Shown piece after piece: positions 34,850 through 43,528 of a stretch of DNA of 64,000 bases. Each line of letters starts with the position of its first letter. Position 1 is the first letter of the stretch. Both the position numbers and the translations under genes were made by a program. Location of the stretch: the NCBI GenBank assembly GCA_024233005.1, contig JACKQE010000006.1, forward strand, positions 203,710-267,709, read 5' to 3'. The stretch comes from Akkermansiaceae bacterium (GTDB lineage: Bacteria > Verrucomicrobiota > Verrucomicrobiia > Verrucomicrobiales > DEV007). The notes beneath the pieces are model-generated. The model was not told the DNA's origin. It saw only the letters and a list, made by a program, of their open reading frames with translations, and made no database searches.

Positions 34850-36874
34850 ATGACTCTGGATCAAGAAGATCTCGAAAACCGGCTCCGGGCAGCCCCTGCT
34901 GATTGGGAGGCACGGCTCGCTCTGGTGGAGTGGCATGTCTTTCAAGGGGACAAGGCATCCGCCCGCAAGGTGGTCAGAGAATCCCCCGATGAGGGCCCCC
35001 TCCCCTCGGACGTACAATTCCGCATTCACACTTTGCTGACCCGCCCCGTCAGGGAGGCCGAAAAACCTGGCGAGGAGGGGAAATCTCCAGGGAACAGCAC
35101 CGCGTCCGCGTCTGATCGGATGGAGACGCAGGACAAAGGCGAACCTCACGCCGGGTCCCCCAACAGCCGGCCGCCCGCCCCAAAAACCGAAGCGCCGGAA
35201 CCCCCAACCACGGTGGCCCCATCCCCGGAGGACGAAGCGACAAAGGAACACTCCCGCCTCTCTCTGGAAAACAAGGAATCTCTGGAATGGGCACGCAGTC
35301 GCCAGAAAAAGCGCCGACTGCGCGGCGAGAAGGTGTGCGACCTCCCCGAAGACCTGGATCATACCGATGCCCGGGCGCCCATCAAAGCGTTCCGGGCGGC
35401 GGTCCCCGACACCCCGGCGCATCTGGCACCGGCCCCTTTGGTTCGCCCCAAAAAAACTGACCACGCCGTGATCCGGGCTCGCAGCGGTCCCCTTGAAATT
35501 CCCGAACCGAGCGAAGATGATCTCCTGCTCAGTGAAATGCCACCCATTGACCGGCCTGCGGGAACGGCGGAAAAGATTGGGGCATTCACTCTCGCCATGA
35601 TTGTGCATGCCGCCATCGTGGTCGCCTTGTCGTTTGTCGTCATCGCGTTGCCCATCATTCAGCCTCCCCAGTTGGTGGTAAACACGCAGTCCGACCGTGA
35701 CCAATTGATCATTGACCAGAAAAAGCTCGTCAAACCGACGGACAAGCCCATGCCGAGCGCGGCGGCCCCGCACGAGGCCTTCATCATCAGTTCCACAGCG
35801 CCGTCGAACATGACGGTGCCGGACTTCGAAAACAAACGGACCGTCGATCTCGTCTCCCCCATCGCCGGACTCCAGATTGATGGCATGGGATTCAGTTTCA
35901 ATGGAAAGTCAGGGGACACCTCCGATGTCAATTTCTTTGGCATCAAGTCGGGAGGCAACCGCATCGTTTTCATCATCGACACAGCGCCCGGCATGCTGGT
36001 GGACGAAAAAGGCGGGATGTTTGCCTATGACAAAGTTAAAAACGAAATCGGGATCATGCTGAACGCCTTGAACCGCGGCACCAGTTTCAATATCATCCTC
36101 TATCAGGGAGCGCGGGCCGCTTCCTTCCGTGAGAAACCAATCCCGGGACTGCCTTCCAACATCCGGCAGGCGCTCGATTGGATGGATCCGGTGAACCGGA
36201 CCTACGAAGACCTCGGACTGTCCGGAGATTACATGGCCAATCCGGTGGTTCTTACCGACGGGGTGGGCCCGATCAAAGCCGCAGAGTGTCTGGGTTACAC
36301 CAAAGCCATCCAAGCGGCCATGGAGATGGATGCCAACGCCATTTTCTGCATTGCCGGCGGCTACGAAACGATCCGCCGCCAGGCAGATGAAGAAACGCGC
36401 AAGAAAATGCGGGAAAATCCGGGAACACCGGGAAAGGTCGACCCCAAGGAACGCGAGGCTTGGCAACAGGCGGTCGACAAGACCCAGGTGTGGCTGGCCA
36501 AAGAGAACGCCGCCCGTGCGGAAAAAGGGCTCCCTCCGAAAGTGGTCCTCAATTTCTCCCAACTCGTCCGTGAAGTCACCGGAGCCACCCCGCCCCGGGC
36601 CGTGGGAGGAACGCCTTCTCCAGTCAAGATGCCCAGCATTCCCCCCTACACCCCCGAGGAAATCGAGCAGCATCTCCGCGAAATTTCGAAGGCCGTCGTC
36701 AGGCGTTCCCCCGGCAGCAGTGAGCCGTCGGTGCACTTGGTGCTCTTCCTTGGCAAAGGGGAAGACATTGGAGACCAAGAGGAACATTTCAAACGTTTGA
36801 CCCGGCAGAACCACGGCAAACTGAAACTGCTTCGTGGGTTGGAGGCATTGAAAAACGTCACCGGCAGCCAGTGA
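34850..36874 (+). CDS. Membrane-anchored von-Willebrand-A-like protein, paralogue 2
   Basis: A 674-residue paralogue of the preceding protein. The start is the ATG at 34850 rather than a TTG nine codons earlier. The N-terminal 240 residues are soluble: first a short helical repeat (LENRLRAAPADWEARLALVE), then a long Pro/Glu-rich linker. A membrane helix (AFTLAMIVHAAIVVALSFVV) leads to a periplasmic domain with VFIIDTAPGMLVDEKGGM (D377) and GIMLNALNRGTSFNIILYQG, aligning with paralogue 1, again without a canonical DxSxS site. The end (HFKRLTRQNHGKLKLLRGL) matches the other tail. It starts 134 bases after paralogue 1 and is followed by a CHASE2 gene; the three are probably cotranscribed. Confidence 0.75.
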   Translation: MTLDQEDLENRLRAAPADWEARLALVEWHVFQGDKASARKVVRESPDEGPLPSDVQFRIHTLLTRPVREAEKPGEEGKSPGNSTASASDRMETQDKGEPHAGSPNSRPPAPKTEAPEPPTTVAPSPEDEATKEHSRLSLENKESLEWARSRQKKRRLRGEKVCDLPEDLDHTDARAPIKAFRAAVPDTPAHLAPAPLVRPKKTDHAVIRARSGPLEIPEPSEDDLLLSEMPPIDRPAGTAEKIGAFTLAMIVHAAIVVALSFVVIALPIIQPPQLVVNTQSDRDQLIIDQKKLVKPTDKPMPSAAAPHEAFIISSTAPSNMTVPDFENKRTVDLVSPIAGLQIDGMGFSFNGKSGDTSDVNFFGIKSGGNRIVFIIDTAPGMLVDEKGGMFAYDKVKNEIGIMLNALNRGTSFNIILYQGARAASFREKPIPGLPSNIRQALDWMDPVNRTYEDLGLSGDYMANPVVLTDGVGPIKAAECLGYTKAIQAAMEMDANAIFCIAGGYETIRRQADEETRKKMRENPGTPGKVDPKEREAWQQAVDKTQVWLAKENAARAEKGLPPKVVLNFSQLVREVTGATPPRAVGGTPSPVKMPSIPPYTPEEIEQHLREISKAVVRRSPGSSEPSVHLVLFLGKGEDIGDQEEHFKRLTRQNHGKLKLLRGLEALKNVTGSQ

Positions 36875-37031
36875 CGAAGCCTCCTGGGCGGCCTTCCCAA
36901 CGAACCGGAAACCGCCCGGGATGCCCGTTCTGAAGGGACGGATTCATGCCGGTTGCAAACCCGGTCTGGCACGGCATTTTTCCCGTCACCAACTCAGGCA
37001 AATCCGGGCCACCGGATTGCCACCCTCTCCC

Positions 37032-38309
37032 ATGCGTTACCGACTCATCACCTTTCTCGTTTTCGGAGCCATCCTCACCGCCGTTGGTGAGTGGGATCTG
37101 CGCCACAACCGTTTTGACTTCACCCGCCGACTGGACAGCCGTTGGTTGGAATTCTGCGCGGGCAACGTTCCCGACCGGATCACCAAACCCGCCGTCACTC
37201 TAATCGCCATCGACGATGAGTATCAGCCCCTCATCGAGGACAAATTTTCGCGCCTCGACTGCGCCGCCATCCTGGATGCGCTGGATGATTTCGAGCCTCC
37301 GGCGGTGGCCTTTGAACCGGCGGTGAGTTTCGATGAGAGCCGGGCCATCATGCCCCTCAAGGAGGCTGCCTTAAAACTGCCGCGAATCGTTCTCGGAGCC
37401 ACCGTGGAGGATGGCCCCGCTCCGGCCAAGGCCCCGAAGCTGACCTTTCATCCCCTTACCAAAGTCTCGGGAGACATCGCCAAAGTGCCGCTTTTCACCC
37501 ACACTGCGAGCGGTCCCGACGAGGAACTGCTCGCCAATGGAGACCCCGCGTTCACCCGCATTGAGTTGCAGGAAGACGCGGTCTCCGGTCTGGTGGACAG
37601 CATCCCCCTCTTGGCAAGGCAGGGAGACCAGATCGTGCCCTCATTTGTTGTGGCAGCTTTGGCCGCCACTTTGCCGGGGGGACTGGACAATGTCGAAGTC
37701 AAACTCCCGGCGGCAGGCCAACCCAAAGGCACCATCCAGATCGGGGAACACCTCCGCATTCCCATCGATTCACGGGGGCACATGAAAACCTTCCGCCACA
37801 ATGGACTGGCGGAGTCCCAGATCAAACGGATCTCCGCTTCCGAAATGTTTCTCGCCGATTCGACGGACCCGGCGGTGAACGCCCAGCAATTGGACCTTCA
37901 AGACGAATTTGCTTCTCTCAAGGAAAACCTGGTGGTGATCGGCAATGACCATTCGGCGGACCGCCATGTCTCGGTGGACGGCGAGACCAAACTTTCTCAG
38001 GTCGGCTTGCTGACAAGAGCCCTGGCCACGATCCAGAGCGGCCGGTTTATCAGTCAATGGTCTTCTCTGGGACGTGTTCTGGGAATTCTTGTGATCTTGG
38101 GTTTGGCCTTCATGCTGTTTCGGAAAAATCGTGGAGCCGTGCTGGGATGGGGGCTCCTGGGGACCTTTCTTTTCTTTGGGATCGTCATGCTGATCTTCAA
38201 AAACACGCTCCTCTGGACCCCTCCCTTTGTTTTCATGGGACTTCTCGGAGTGATGATTGTGTCCGGCCTGATCCTGCCGGCCAGTTTCAGCCCCAGCAAG
38301 GAAGAGTAA
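37032..38309 (+). CDS. CHASE2-domain membrane protein without an output domain
   Basis: A 425-residue protein starting at 37032 (MRYRLITFLVFGAILTAVGE), which gives an N-terminal membrane helix. The periplasmic part follows the CHASE2 pattern: RLDSRWLEFCAGNVPDRITK, VTLIAIDDEYQPLIEDKFSR, and the late ENLVVIGNDHSADRH segment just before the C-terminal membrane helices. Three helices follow (LGRVLGILVILGLAFMLF, GLLGTFLFFGIVMLIF, FVFMGLLGVMIVSGLIL) and the protein then ends. CHASE2 proteins usually continue into a kinase, cyclase or phosphodiesterase; none is present here. It forms a cassette with the two von-Willebrand-like genes upstream and may sense an extracytoplasmic signal for them. Confidence 0.8.
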   Translation: MRYRLITFLVFGAILTAVGEWDLRHNRFDFTRRLDSRWLEFCAGNVPDRITKPAVTLIAIDDEYQPLIEDKFSRLDCAAILDALDDFEPPAVAFEPAVSFDESRAIMPLKEAALKLPRIVLGATVEDGPAPAKAPKLTFHPLTKVSGDIAKVPLFTHTASGPDEELLANGDPAFTRIELQEDAVSGLVDSIPLLARQGDQIVPSFVVAALAATLPGGLDNVEVKLPAAGQPKGTIQIGEHLRIPIDSRGHMKTFRHNGLAESQIKRISASEMFLADSTDPAVNAQQLDLQDEFASLKENLVVIGNDHSADRHVSVDGETKLSQVGLLTRALATIQSGRFISQWSSLGRVLGILVILGLAFMLFRKNRGAVLGWGLLGTFLFFGIVMLIFKNTLLWTPPFVFMGLLGVMIVSGLILPASFSPSKEE

Positions 38310-38500
38310 GCCCGGCGGCCGGGGGTCGCGGTGGATCCAGCCGCGGGGTCGCAAAGAAGTAGCAAAGAGTTCGCCCACGGCATTCCCCGCAAGAACAACC
38401 AAGGACCCGGACGACCAGCGACCTGCGGAGATCCGCAAGAAAAGGATGAGGGACAAGGACAGGCGTTCATCTCCCTCCCCTTCCCCACAAAGAGGGAACG

Positions 38501-38535
38501 AAAAAGGGGCGGCACCTTTTCACGGTGCACGCCCC
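38501..38535 (-). terminator. Rho-independent terminator after the cytochrome-LRR gene
   Basis: On the minus strand the stem reads GGGGCG-T-GCACC with loop GTGAAAA and then GGTGC-CGCCCC: eleven pairs with one bulged base, followed by TTTTT. It starts about 40 bases after the stop of the cytochrome-LRR gene. Confidence 0.85.
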
Positions 38536-38575
38536 CAATGGTTCGAATCCAGAGGATCGGCTTAAAAAACAGCCC

Positions 38576-39895
38576 TTACTTCTTAGGTTCCGGTGGGGTG
38601 GAAGCTTTCTTCAACTCATCCACCAACGACTGGGCCTGCTTGGCGGCGTTGACGGCATTGGTCGCAGCCTTCTGCGCAACATCGGCAGCGGCCTTGGCAT
38701 CATTGGCAGCTTTCTGCGCATCGACAAGAACTTTGGCTGGATCCAGCTTGGCGGCAACCGGCGCCGCAGGCTTGGCGGGCGGCGTCGGCGCTGGAACAGG
38801 CTTGGCGGGCGGCGTCGGCGCTGGAACAGGCTTGGCGGGCGGCGTCGGGGGCGCTGGTTTTGCGGGTGCCGGGGCAGGCGCGACCGCAACCACGGGCGCT
38901 TCTTTCCAGCCGATATTCACGGCGAGACCAGGCAGGGCGACCTCGAGCTTTTTGGCACCGGCTTCCGTGACCTGGGTTTGCCAGAGGAAGATTTTTTTCA
39001 AATTCTTCAGACCTGCCAGCTTCATGACACCGGCATCGGTGACTTTGGTGCCATAGAGATTGAGATACTCCAATTGGGCCAGATTCTTCAGGTGGTCCAA
39101 GCCAGCGTCAGTGATACCGGTGTTTTCCAAATGCAGACGGGTCACACTTTTAAGATCACCCACGCTGGCAAGGCCGGCATCGGTGATTTTAGTCCGGGCG
39201 AGATCCACCCATTTGATTTGGCCGGCCAGAGGTTTGAGAGCCACCAGACCGTCATCCTTGAAGTCGGCTGCCACATTGAGCGCGCTGAACCGCAGGTCAC
39301 TGGTGTCCTGAGCAATCTGCATGAGTGAGGCTCCCGCCTTTTCGACAGCGGCAATGACAGGGGCGGCGGCCTTGATTTTGGCTTCGATTTGTTTGGGGTC
39401 CTCTTTGGCGGCAGCGGTGGAGGCCAGAGCGGCTTTCGGTGGATTTTTTAGAAGTTCTTCAATGGTCTTGATAAGCCCTTCCGCGGGCTTGGCATCGACC
39501 ACTTTGAGATCCGGTTTGGCGCCAGTCTGGATCCAGAGCTCCAACAGCGCGATTTCTTCTTTTGTCAACTGAGGCTCATCACTCGGAGGCATGTGCTCGT
39601 CATCATCCCCAGGCAGGTGGATACGTTCCATGGCGAGGGAACCTTTGGCATCCCCGGCTTTGATCGCGGCCCCGTCCCCTCCTCCTTTCAGAATGGCCTC
39701 AAGGGAATCCATGCGGAGCTTGCCTTTCTGCTTGTCCGCGCCATGGCAACTGACGCATTTGGATGCGATCACCGGAGCGACGACATCTTTGTAAAGCTGG
39801 GCATCTTTCAGTTCCACGGCGGAAGCGGAAGAAAAGGAAAATGCTCCAACCATGGAAACACTGGCAAGGAGTAGGGTTCGTAGAGAGGTCGTCAT
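38576..39895 (-). CDS. Exported Planctomycete-type cytochrome plus leucine-rich-repeat protein with Pro/Ala stalk
   Basis: A 439-residue protein with a signal peptide at 39895 (TTSLRTLLLASVSMVGAFSF). A c-type heme site CVSCHGADKQKGKLRMDS and the partner loop HLPGDDDEHMPPSDEPQL with EEIALLELWIQTGAKPD define the PSCyt1 domain. A helical segment follows, then LRR units (ALKPLAGQIKWVDLARTKIT, DLKSVTRLHLENTGIT, NLAQLEYLNLYGTKVT, GLKNLKKIFLWQTQVT). Next comes a Pro/Ala/Lys stalk made of a 30-base DNA repeat, and an Ala-rich predicted coiled coil (AQKAANDAKAAADVAQKAAT). The stalk and coil may attach or oligomerise the protein. A strong terminator follows the gene. Confidence 0.88.
   Translation of the reverse strand: MTTSLRTLLLASVSMVGAFSFSSASAVELKDAQLYKDVVAPVIASKCVSCHGADKQKGKLRMDSLEAILKGGGDGAAIKAGDAKGSLAMERIHLPGDDDEHMPPSDEPQLTKEEIALLELWIQTGAKPDLKVVDAKPAEGLIKTIEELLKNPPKAALASTAAAKEDPKQIEAKIKAAAPVIAAVEKAGASLMQIAQDTSDLRFSALNVAADFKDDGLVALKPLAGQIKWVDLARTKITDAGLASVGDLKSVTRLHLENTGITDAGLDHLKNLAQLEYLNLYGTKVTDAGVMKLAGLKNLKKIFLWQTQVTEAGAKKLEVALPGLAVNIGWKEAPVVAVAPAPAPAKPAPPTPPAKPVPAPTPPAKPVPAPTPPAKPAAPVAAKLDPAKVLVDAQKAANDAKAAADVAQKAATNAVNAAKQAQSLVDELKKASTPPEPKK
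38768..38847. repeat. 30-base direct repeat inside the cytochrome-LRR gene
   Basis: Two identical 30-base units (38768-38797 and 38798-38827) are followed by a partial third. They encode the Pro-Ala-Lys stalk of the cytochrome-LRR protein and probably vary in number between strains. Confidence 0.85.
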
Positions 39896-40083
39896 GGCAG
39901 GCGGGTATTCAGGATGTATGAAGAAACCAGAAAAACAATAAGCATGCAGCCCCAAGAGGCAACCCGAAACCGATCCCGCAAACGCGGATACCTTCCCCGA
40001 GGGGAATCATCGCCCGTTTTATGGCTTGCCAAAGCGGTCATATCCCCTCCAAGGTGGCGCACTGTTTTGTTGCACTCCCACCC

Positions 40084-41517
40084 ATGAGCGACCCGATCCC
40101 CGACAATCCTTACGTTTTGAATGAGGCGGACATCACCGAGCCTCCCACTCATTGGTTGAAACGTCTTGGTTATGTGGGCCCCGGGTTCATCCTTTCCGCC
40201 AGCATCGTGGGTTCGGGCGAACTCATCATGACCACTTCACTGGGAGCCAAAGCCGGCTTCGTCACCCTTTGGGTCGTGCTGCTCAGCTGTCTGGTGAAAG
40301 TGGCGGTGCAGTTGGAATTCGGCAAACATGCCATCTACTCGGGTGACACCGCCTTCTCCGCTTTCAATAAGCTACCCGGTCCCCGCTTCGGCAAAGCAAA
40401 CTGGTCCATCTGGACCTTCCTGCTGCTCATGATCCTGAAATTTTTCCAAGTGGGGGGCGTGATGGGAGGCATCGTTCTGGTGATGAAACTGGCGTTGCCA
40501 GGGGTTGGAGGTTCGCTGGATTCCTGGCTCTGGTGCGGCGTGATTGGACTGTCCGTCTCGCTCCTGGTCTACCGGGGTTATTATGCCCCGATTGAAAAGG
40601 CCTCGATCGTGCTCATCGGCCTGTTCACCCTGACGACACTGGCGGCGGTCTTTCTTCTGAGCAGAACGCCTTACGCGGTGTCATGGGCGGACATCGGCGG
40701 AGGACTGACCTTTCATCTTCCGGCCGCCGCCGTCGCCGTGGCCATCGCAGCCTTTGGGATCACCGGAGTCGGCGGCGATGAGATCATCATGTACAATTAC
40801 TGGCTCCTCGAAAAAGGCTATGCCGCCAAGACCGGCCCCCGTCGGGAAACCGAGGAGTGGGTTCACCGCGCCAAAGGTTGGATCCGCATCATGTATCTGG
40901 ACGCCCTCCTGGCTATGGTCGGCTACACGGTGGTGACGGCGGCCTTCTTCATCCTCGGGGCGGCAGTGTTGCACCGGCAAGGTGCGGATCCCGGAGGGAC
41001 CGATCTCATCAAAACCCTGAGTTCCATGTATACCGAGACCCTGGGTCCTTGGGCGAGCGGTCTCTTCCTCGGCGGCGCCTTCGTGGTGCTCTACTCGACA
41101 CTCCTTTCCGCCCTTGCGGGATGGTCCAGGCTTTTCACCGATGTTTTCGCCCAGATCGGGCTGCTTGATTTCAAAAATGGCCCCCAGCGCCGCCGCATCG
41201 TCGCCTGGATCGCCTGGGTGGTTCCGGTGCTCTGGGGTTTGCTTTATTTGAAATTTGAAAATCCGGCTTACATGGTCAGCCTGGGAGGGATCGCCACCTC
41301 CGCCATTCTCCTGATTGTGGTTTACGCAGCGATCCACTTCCGCTACCGACTCCTCCCCCACTCTCTGAAGCCGACTCGATTGTATGACGTGGTTTTCTGG
41401 GTCAGCATCGTCTCCATTCTCATGGTCGGTGTTTACAGTTTCGTGCAGTCCCTTCCGAAGTCCGCGGCCACACCCGCGCCGGCCACCGCGACTGAGCAAG
41501 TCTCCGCCAAATCCTGA
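40084..41517 (+). CDS. Nramp-superfamily-like membrane transporter with atypical metal-site motifs
   Basis: A 477-residue multispanning inner-membrane protein (about 11 hydrophobic segments). The start at 40084 removes an implausible 21-codon extension. The LGYVGPGFILSASIVGSGEL helix matches the first helix of the Nramp family, but the usual Asp-Pro-Gly-Asn metal motif is replaced by Gly-Pro-Gly and Ser-Gly-Glu residues. The helix corresponding to the second half-site reads AFGITGVGGDEIIMYNY instead of the canonical Met-Pro-His motif. The transported ion may therefore not be Mn2+ or Fe2+. A nitrilase-family gene starts six bases after the stop, so the two are cotranscribed and may be functionally linked. 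Confidence 0.8.
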   Translation: MSDPIPDNPYVLNEADITEPPTHWLKRLGYVGPGFILSASIVGSGELIMTTSLGAKAGFVTLWVVLLSCLVKVAVQLEFGKHAIYSGDTAFSAFNKLPGPRFGKANWSIWTFLLLMILKFFQVGGVMGGIVLVMKLALPGVGGSLDSWLWCGVIGLSVSLLVYRGYYAPIEKASIVLIGLFTLTTLAAVFLLSRTPYAVSWADIGGGLTFHLPAAAVAVAIAAFGITGVGGDEIIMYNYWLLEKGYAAKTGPRRETEEWVHRAKGWIRIMYLDALLAMVGYTVVTAAFFILGAAVLHRQGADPGGTDLIKTLSSMYTETLGPWASGLFLGGAFVVLYSTLLSALAGWSRLFTDVFAQIGLLDFKNGPQRRRIVAWIAWVVPVLWGLLYLKFENPAYMVSLGGIATSAILLIVVYAAIHFRYRLLPHSLKPTRLYDVVFWVSIVSILMVGVYSFVQSLPKSAATPAPATATEQVSAKS

Positions 41518-41523
41518 CGCCCC

Positions 41524-42327
41524 ATGAGCGGCCCCCTTCCCGTCGAACTTGCCCTTTGCGCCGTCCAACTCGACATCGTCTGGGAGGATCGTCCCGCGAA
41601 CTATGCCCGGGCCGAGGCCCTTCTCGCTCCGGTGATGCCTCCGCCGGGTTCCCTGATCGTCCTACCCGAGATGTTCGCCACCGGATTCAGCCAGAAGGTG
41701 ACGGCAACCGTCGAGCCCGAGCACGGTCCGACGGCGACTTGGCTGAGGGATCTCGCCCTGCGAAGCGGTTGCGCGGTGCTCGGAGGACTGGTCCGTCCCG
41801 GTCTGGAAGACGGCGCGATGGGGCGGAACGAGCTGGTTGTTTACGCACCGGATGGCGACGAGCTCGCCCGCTACCAAAAGATCCGAACCTTCCGTTACAC
41901 CCGGGAGTTTCAGCACTACGAGCGGGGAAGACAGATTTCCCTCTTCGAGTGGGGGGGATTCCAGATCTGCCCTCTGATCTGCTATGACCTGCGATTTCCC
42001 GAATTGTTCCGCCGCGGCGTTTCCCTTGGCGCGCAGATGTTCATTGTCATCGCCAGTTGGCCGGCGGTGCGGGAGGACCATTGGGTGACCCTGCTCCGCG
42101 CCCGGGCGATTGAGAATCTTGCCTATGTCCTCGGCGTCAACCGCGCCGGGAGCGATCCTTATCTCGACTACCCTGGACGGACCATCCTGATCGATCCTCA
42201 CGGGACGGTCATTGCCGATGCAGGGGAGGAAGAAGGTACCCTGACAGCTCCGGTGCGACGTGATGTCGTGGAGGACTGGCGCCGGGAGTTCCCCGCCCTG
42301 ATGGACATCTGTCTTGATGAGGTTTGA
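41524..42327 (+). CDS. Carbon-nitrogen hydrolase (nitrilase superfamily, omega-amidase-like)
   Basis: A 267-residue cytoplasmic amidase. The Glu-Lys-Cys catalytic triad is visible as E49 (LIVLPEMFATGF), K119 (ELARYQKIRTFRY) and C153 (QICPLICYDLRFPE). WPAVREDHWVTLLRARAIEN and VLGVNRAGSDPYLDYPGRT are typical of the omega-amidase/Nit2-like branch, which hydrolyses alpha-ketoglutaramate or related amides; the true substrate is unknown. It lies six bases behind the Nramp-like gene. A weak inverted repeat overlaps its stop codon. Confidence 0.9.
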   Translation: MSGPLPVELALCAVQLDIVWEDRPANYARAEALLAPVMPPPGSLIVLPEMFATGFSQKVTATVEPEHGPTATWLRDLALRSGCAVLGGLVRPGLEDGAMGRNELVVYAPDGDELARYQKIRTFRYTREFQHYERGRQISLFEWGGFQICPLICYDLRFPELFRRGVSLGAQMFIVIASWPAVREDHWVTLLRARAIENLAYVLGVNRAGSDPYLDYPGRTILIDPHGTVIADAGEEEGTLTAPVRRDVVEDWRREFPALMDICLDEV

Positions 42328-42640
42328 GGTTGGTCGACCTCATCAGAGCCAAAGCAAAAGCCAGCCGGCAGCGTTAAGAACCCTCAAGAGGGGAGGGGAG
42401 AGTCCTCAAACATGCCGACTGGCTTTCAAATGGGGAAACTTCAGTCTCCAGAGGCTCCCCTTCACGGCGGAAGCAGGAGCACTCGGGTCACTAGGATTTG
42501 CCGTGGAATTCTCGCCTGTGACAAAAAAATTAGGCCTTCAAATAGTATCGTCTGGAATGGGCCCTGCCGACTTTTGGTCGAAAATCCTTGCCGCGGCAAA
42601 CTTCCCGGATCATGCTGGCAGGCCAGATGTAGAAACCGAC
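42328..42640. other. 313-base intergenic region containing a long imperfect hairpin
   Basis: No gene was seen. The notable structure is a 14-base arm at 42357-42370 (AAAGCCAGCCGGCA) that pairs with 42413-42426 (TGCCGACTGGCTTT), 13 of 14 positions matching, enclosing a 42-base purine-rich loop. A smaller inverted repeat (GATGAGGT / ACCTCATC) surrounds the preceding stop codon. The rest contains promoter space for the CAP gene, with no clear boxes. Confidence 0.5.
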
Positions 42641-43528
42641 ATGAAAACCAGCCCCTTGCTCACCATCGCCCCCTTGTTGCTGCTTCTTTTTTTTGCGGCG
42701 CCTTTGCTGCCTTCCCAGCAGGAGCCCGAAAAATCTCTCGGCACTTCCAATCAATTGGTTTCACTTGAAATCACCAACCCCGGCGGCATGGAAGTGGCCA
42801 TCCTATGGGTGAATTTTGAAGGGCAGGAGCAGGATTTTGGAATGGTGCCGCCACAGGGAACAGCAACATTACAGACCTATCAGGGGCATCTCTGGCATTT
42901 CAAACAAAATGGCAAACTGGTGTCCCGCTACCGGGCCACGGCCGCGCTCCAGCAAACGTGGACGATCGGGAGGGAAGCGACCGCGCCGAAAGGGAGCACC
43001 CAAGAGCCTCCGGCTCCCGCGCCAGACCTGAAAGCAGCGGTTCCCCTTGCCGGTGCGGAAACAGGCTCGCATTTCACCAAGCAACAGGCGAATGCTTTTG
43101 TCGCCTACCACAATGAGAAGCGTGCCGAGGTCGGGGTCGCCAAGGTCATTTGGTCCACAGAACTGGCCCGCGAGGCGCAGGAGTGGGCCGACCACATGGC
43201 GGAGACGGGAGAATTCGAGCACCGTCCCCGCCAGGGGGCCAACGCCACGCAGCACGGAGAAAATCTCGCGGCGGGGTTCGGGGGCGGCTACGATGTCCTG
43301 AGTGGAGCCCGCGATTGGTATGGGGAGAAACGGCTGTATGTGGATGGCTCGGCAGTGACGCAGACCTCCTACCTCAAGACAGGTCACTACACCCAGATGG
43401 TCTGGAGCCAGACCAGCGAGATCGGAGCGGGAGTGGCGGTGGGAAAACGCGGCCAACTCAAGGGATGGACGATCGTGGTCTGCAACTACAACCCTCCGGG
43501 GAACATGCTGGGTCAGAAGCCCTACTGA
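42641..43528 (+). CDS. Exported VHL-beta-like plus CAP-domain protein
   Basis: A 295-residue exported protein; a signal peptide (LTIAPLLLLLFFAAPLLPSQ) fixes the start at 42641. Residues about 40-110 resemble the beta domain of the von Hippel-Lindau tumour suppressor: VAILWVNFEGQEQDFG, then VPPQGTATLQTYQGHLWHF, matching the human PVWLNFDGEPQ...SYRGHLWLF pattern. The C-terminal 140 residues form a CAP (SCP/PR-1) domain: FVAYHNEKRAEVGVAKVIW, EAQEWADHMAETGEFEHRP, GENLAAGFGGGYDV, HYTQMVWSQTSEIGAGVAVG and VVCNYNPPGNM are the CAP signatures. CAP proteins are extracellular and often bind lipids. How the VHL-like part contributes is unknown. It converges with the LutC-like gene, overlapping by seven bases. 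Confidence 0.88.
   Translation: MKTSPLLTIAPLLLLLFFAAPLLPSQQEPEKSLGTSNQLVSLEITNPGGMEVAILWVNFEGQEQDFGMVPPQGTATLQTYQGHLWHFKQNGKLVSRYRATAALQQTWTIGREATAPKGSTQEPPAPAPDLKAAVPLAGAETGSHFTKQQANAFVAYHNEKRAEVGVAKVIWSTELAREAQEWADHMAETGEFEHRPRQGANATQHGENLAAGFGGGYDVLSGARDWYGEKRLYVDGSAVTQTSYLKTGHYTQMVWSQTSEIGAGVAVGKRGQLKGWTIVVCNYNPPGNMLGQKPY

Noticed and set aside
38540..38550. GGTTCGAATCC, a T-arm-like sequence next to a hairpin with a UUC-like loop, suggesting a tRNA
   Set aside because: No D arm or acceptor stem can be formed; the hairpin is better explained as the minus-strand terminator followed by TTTTT.
38768..38847. Regular 30-base repeats considered as a CRISPR array
   Set aside because: The units are directly adjacent without spacers and encode an in-frame Pro-Ala-Lys stalk.
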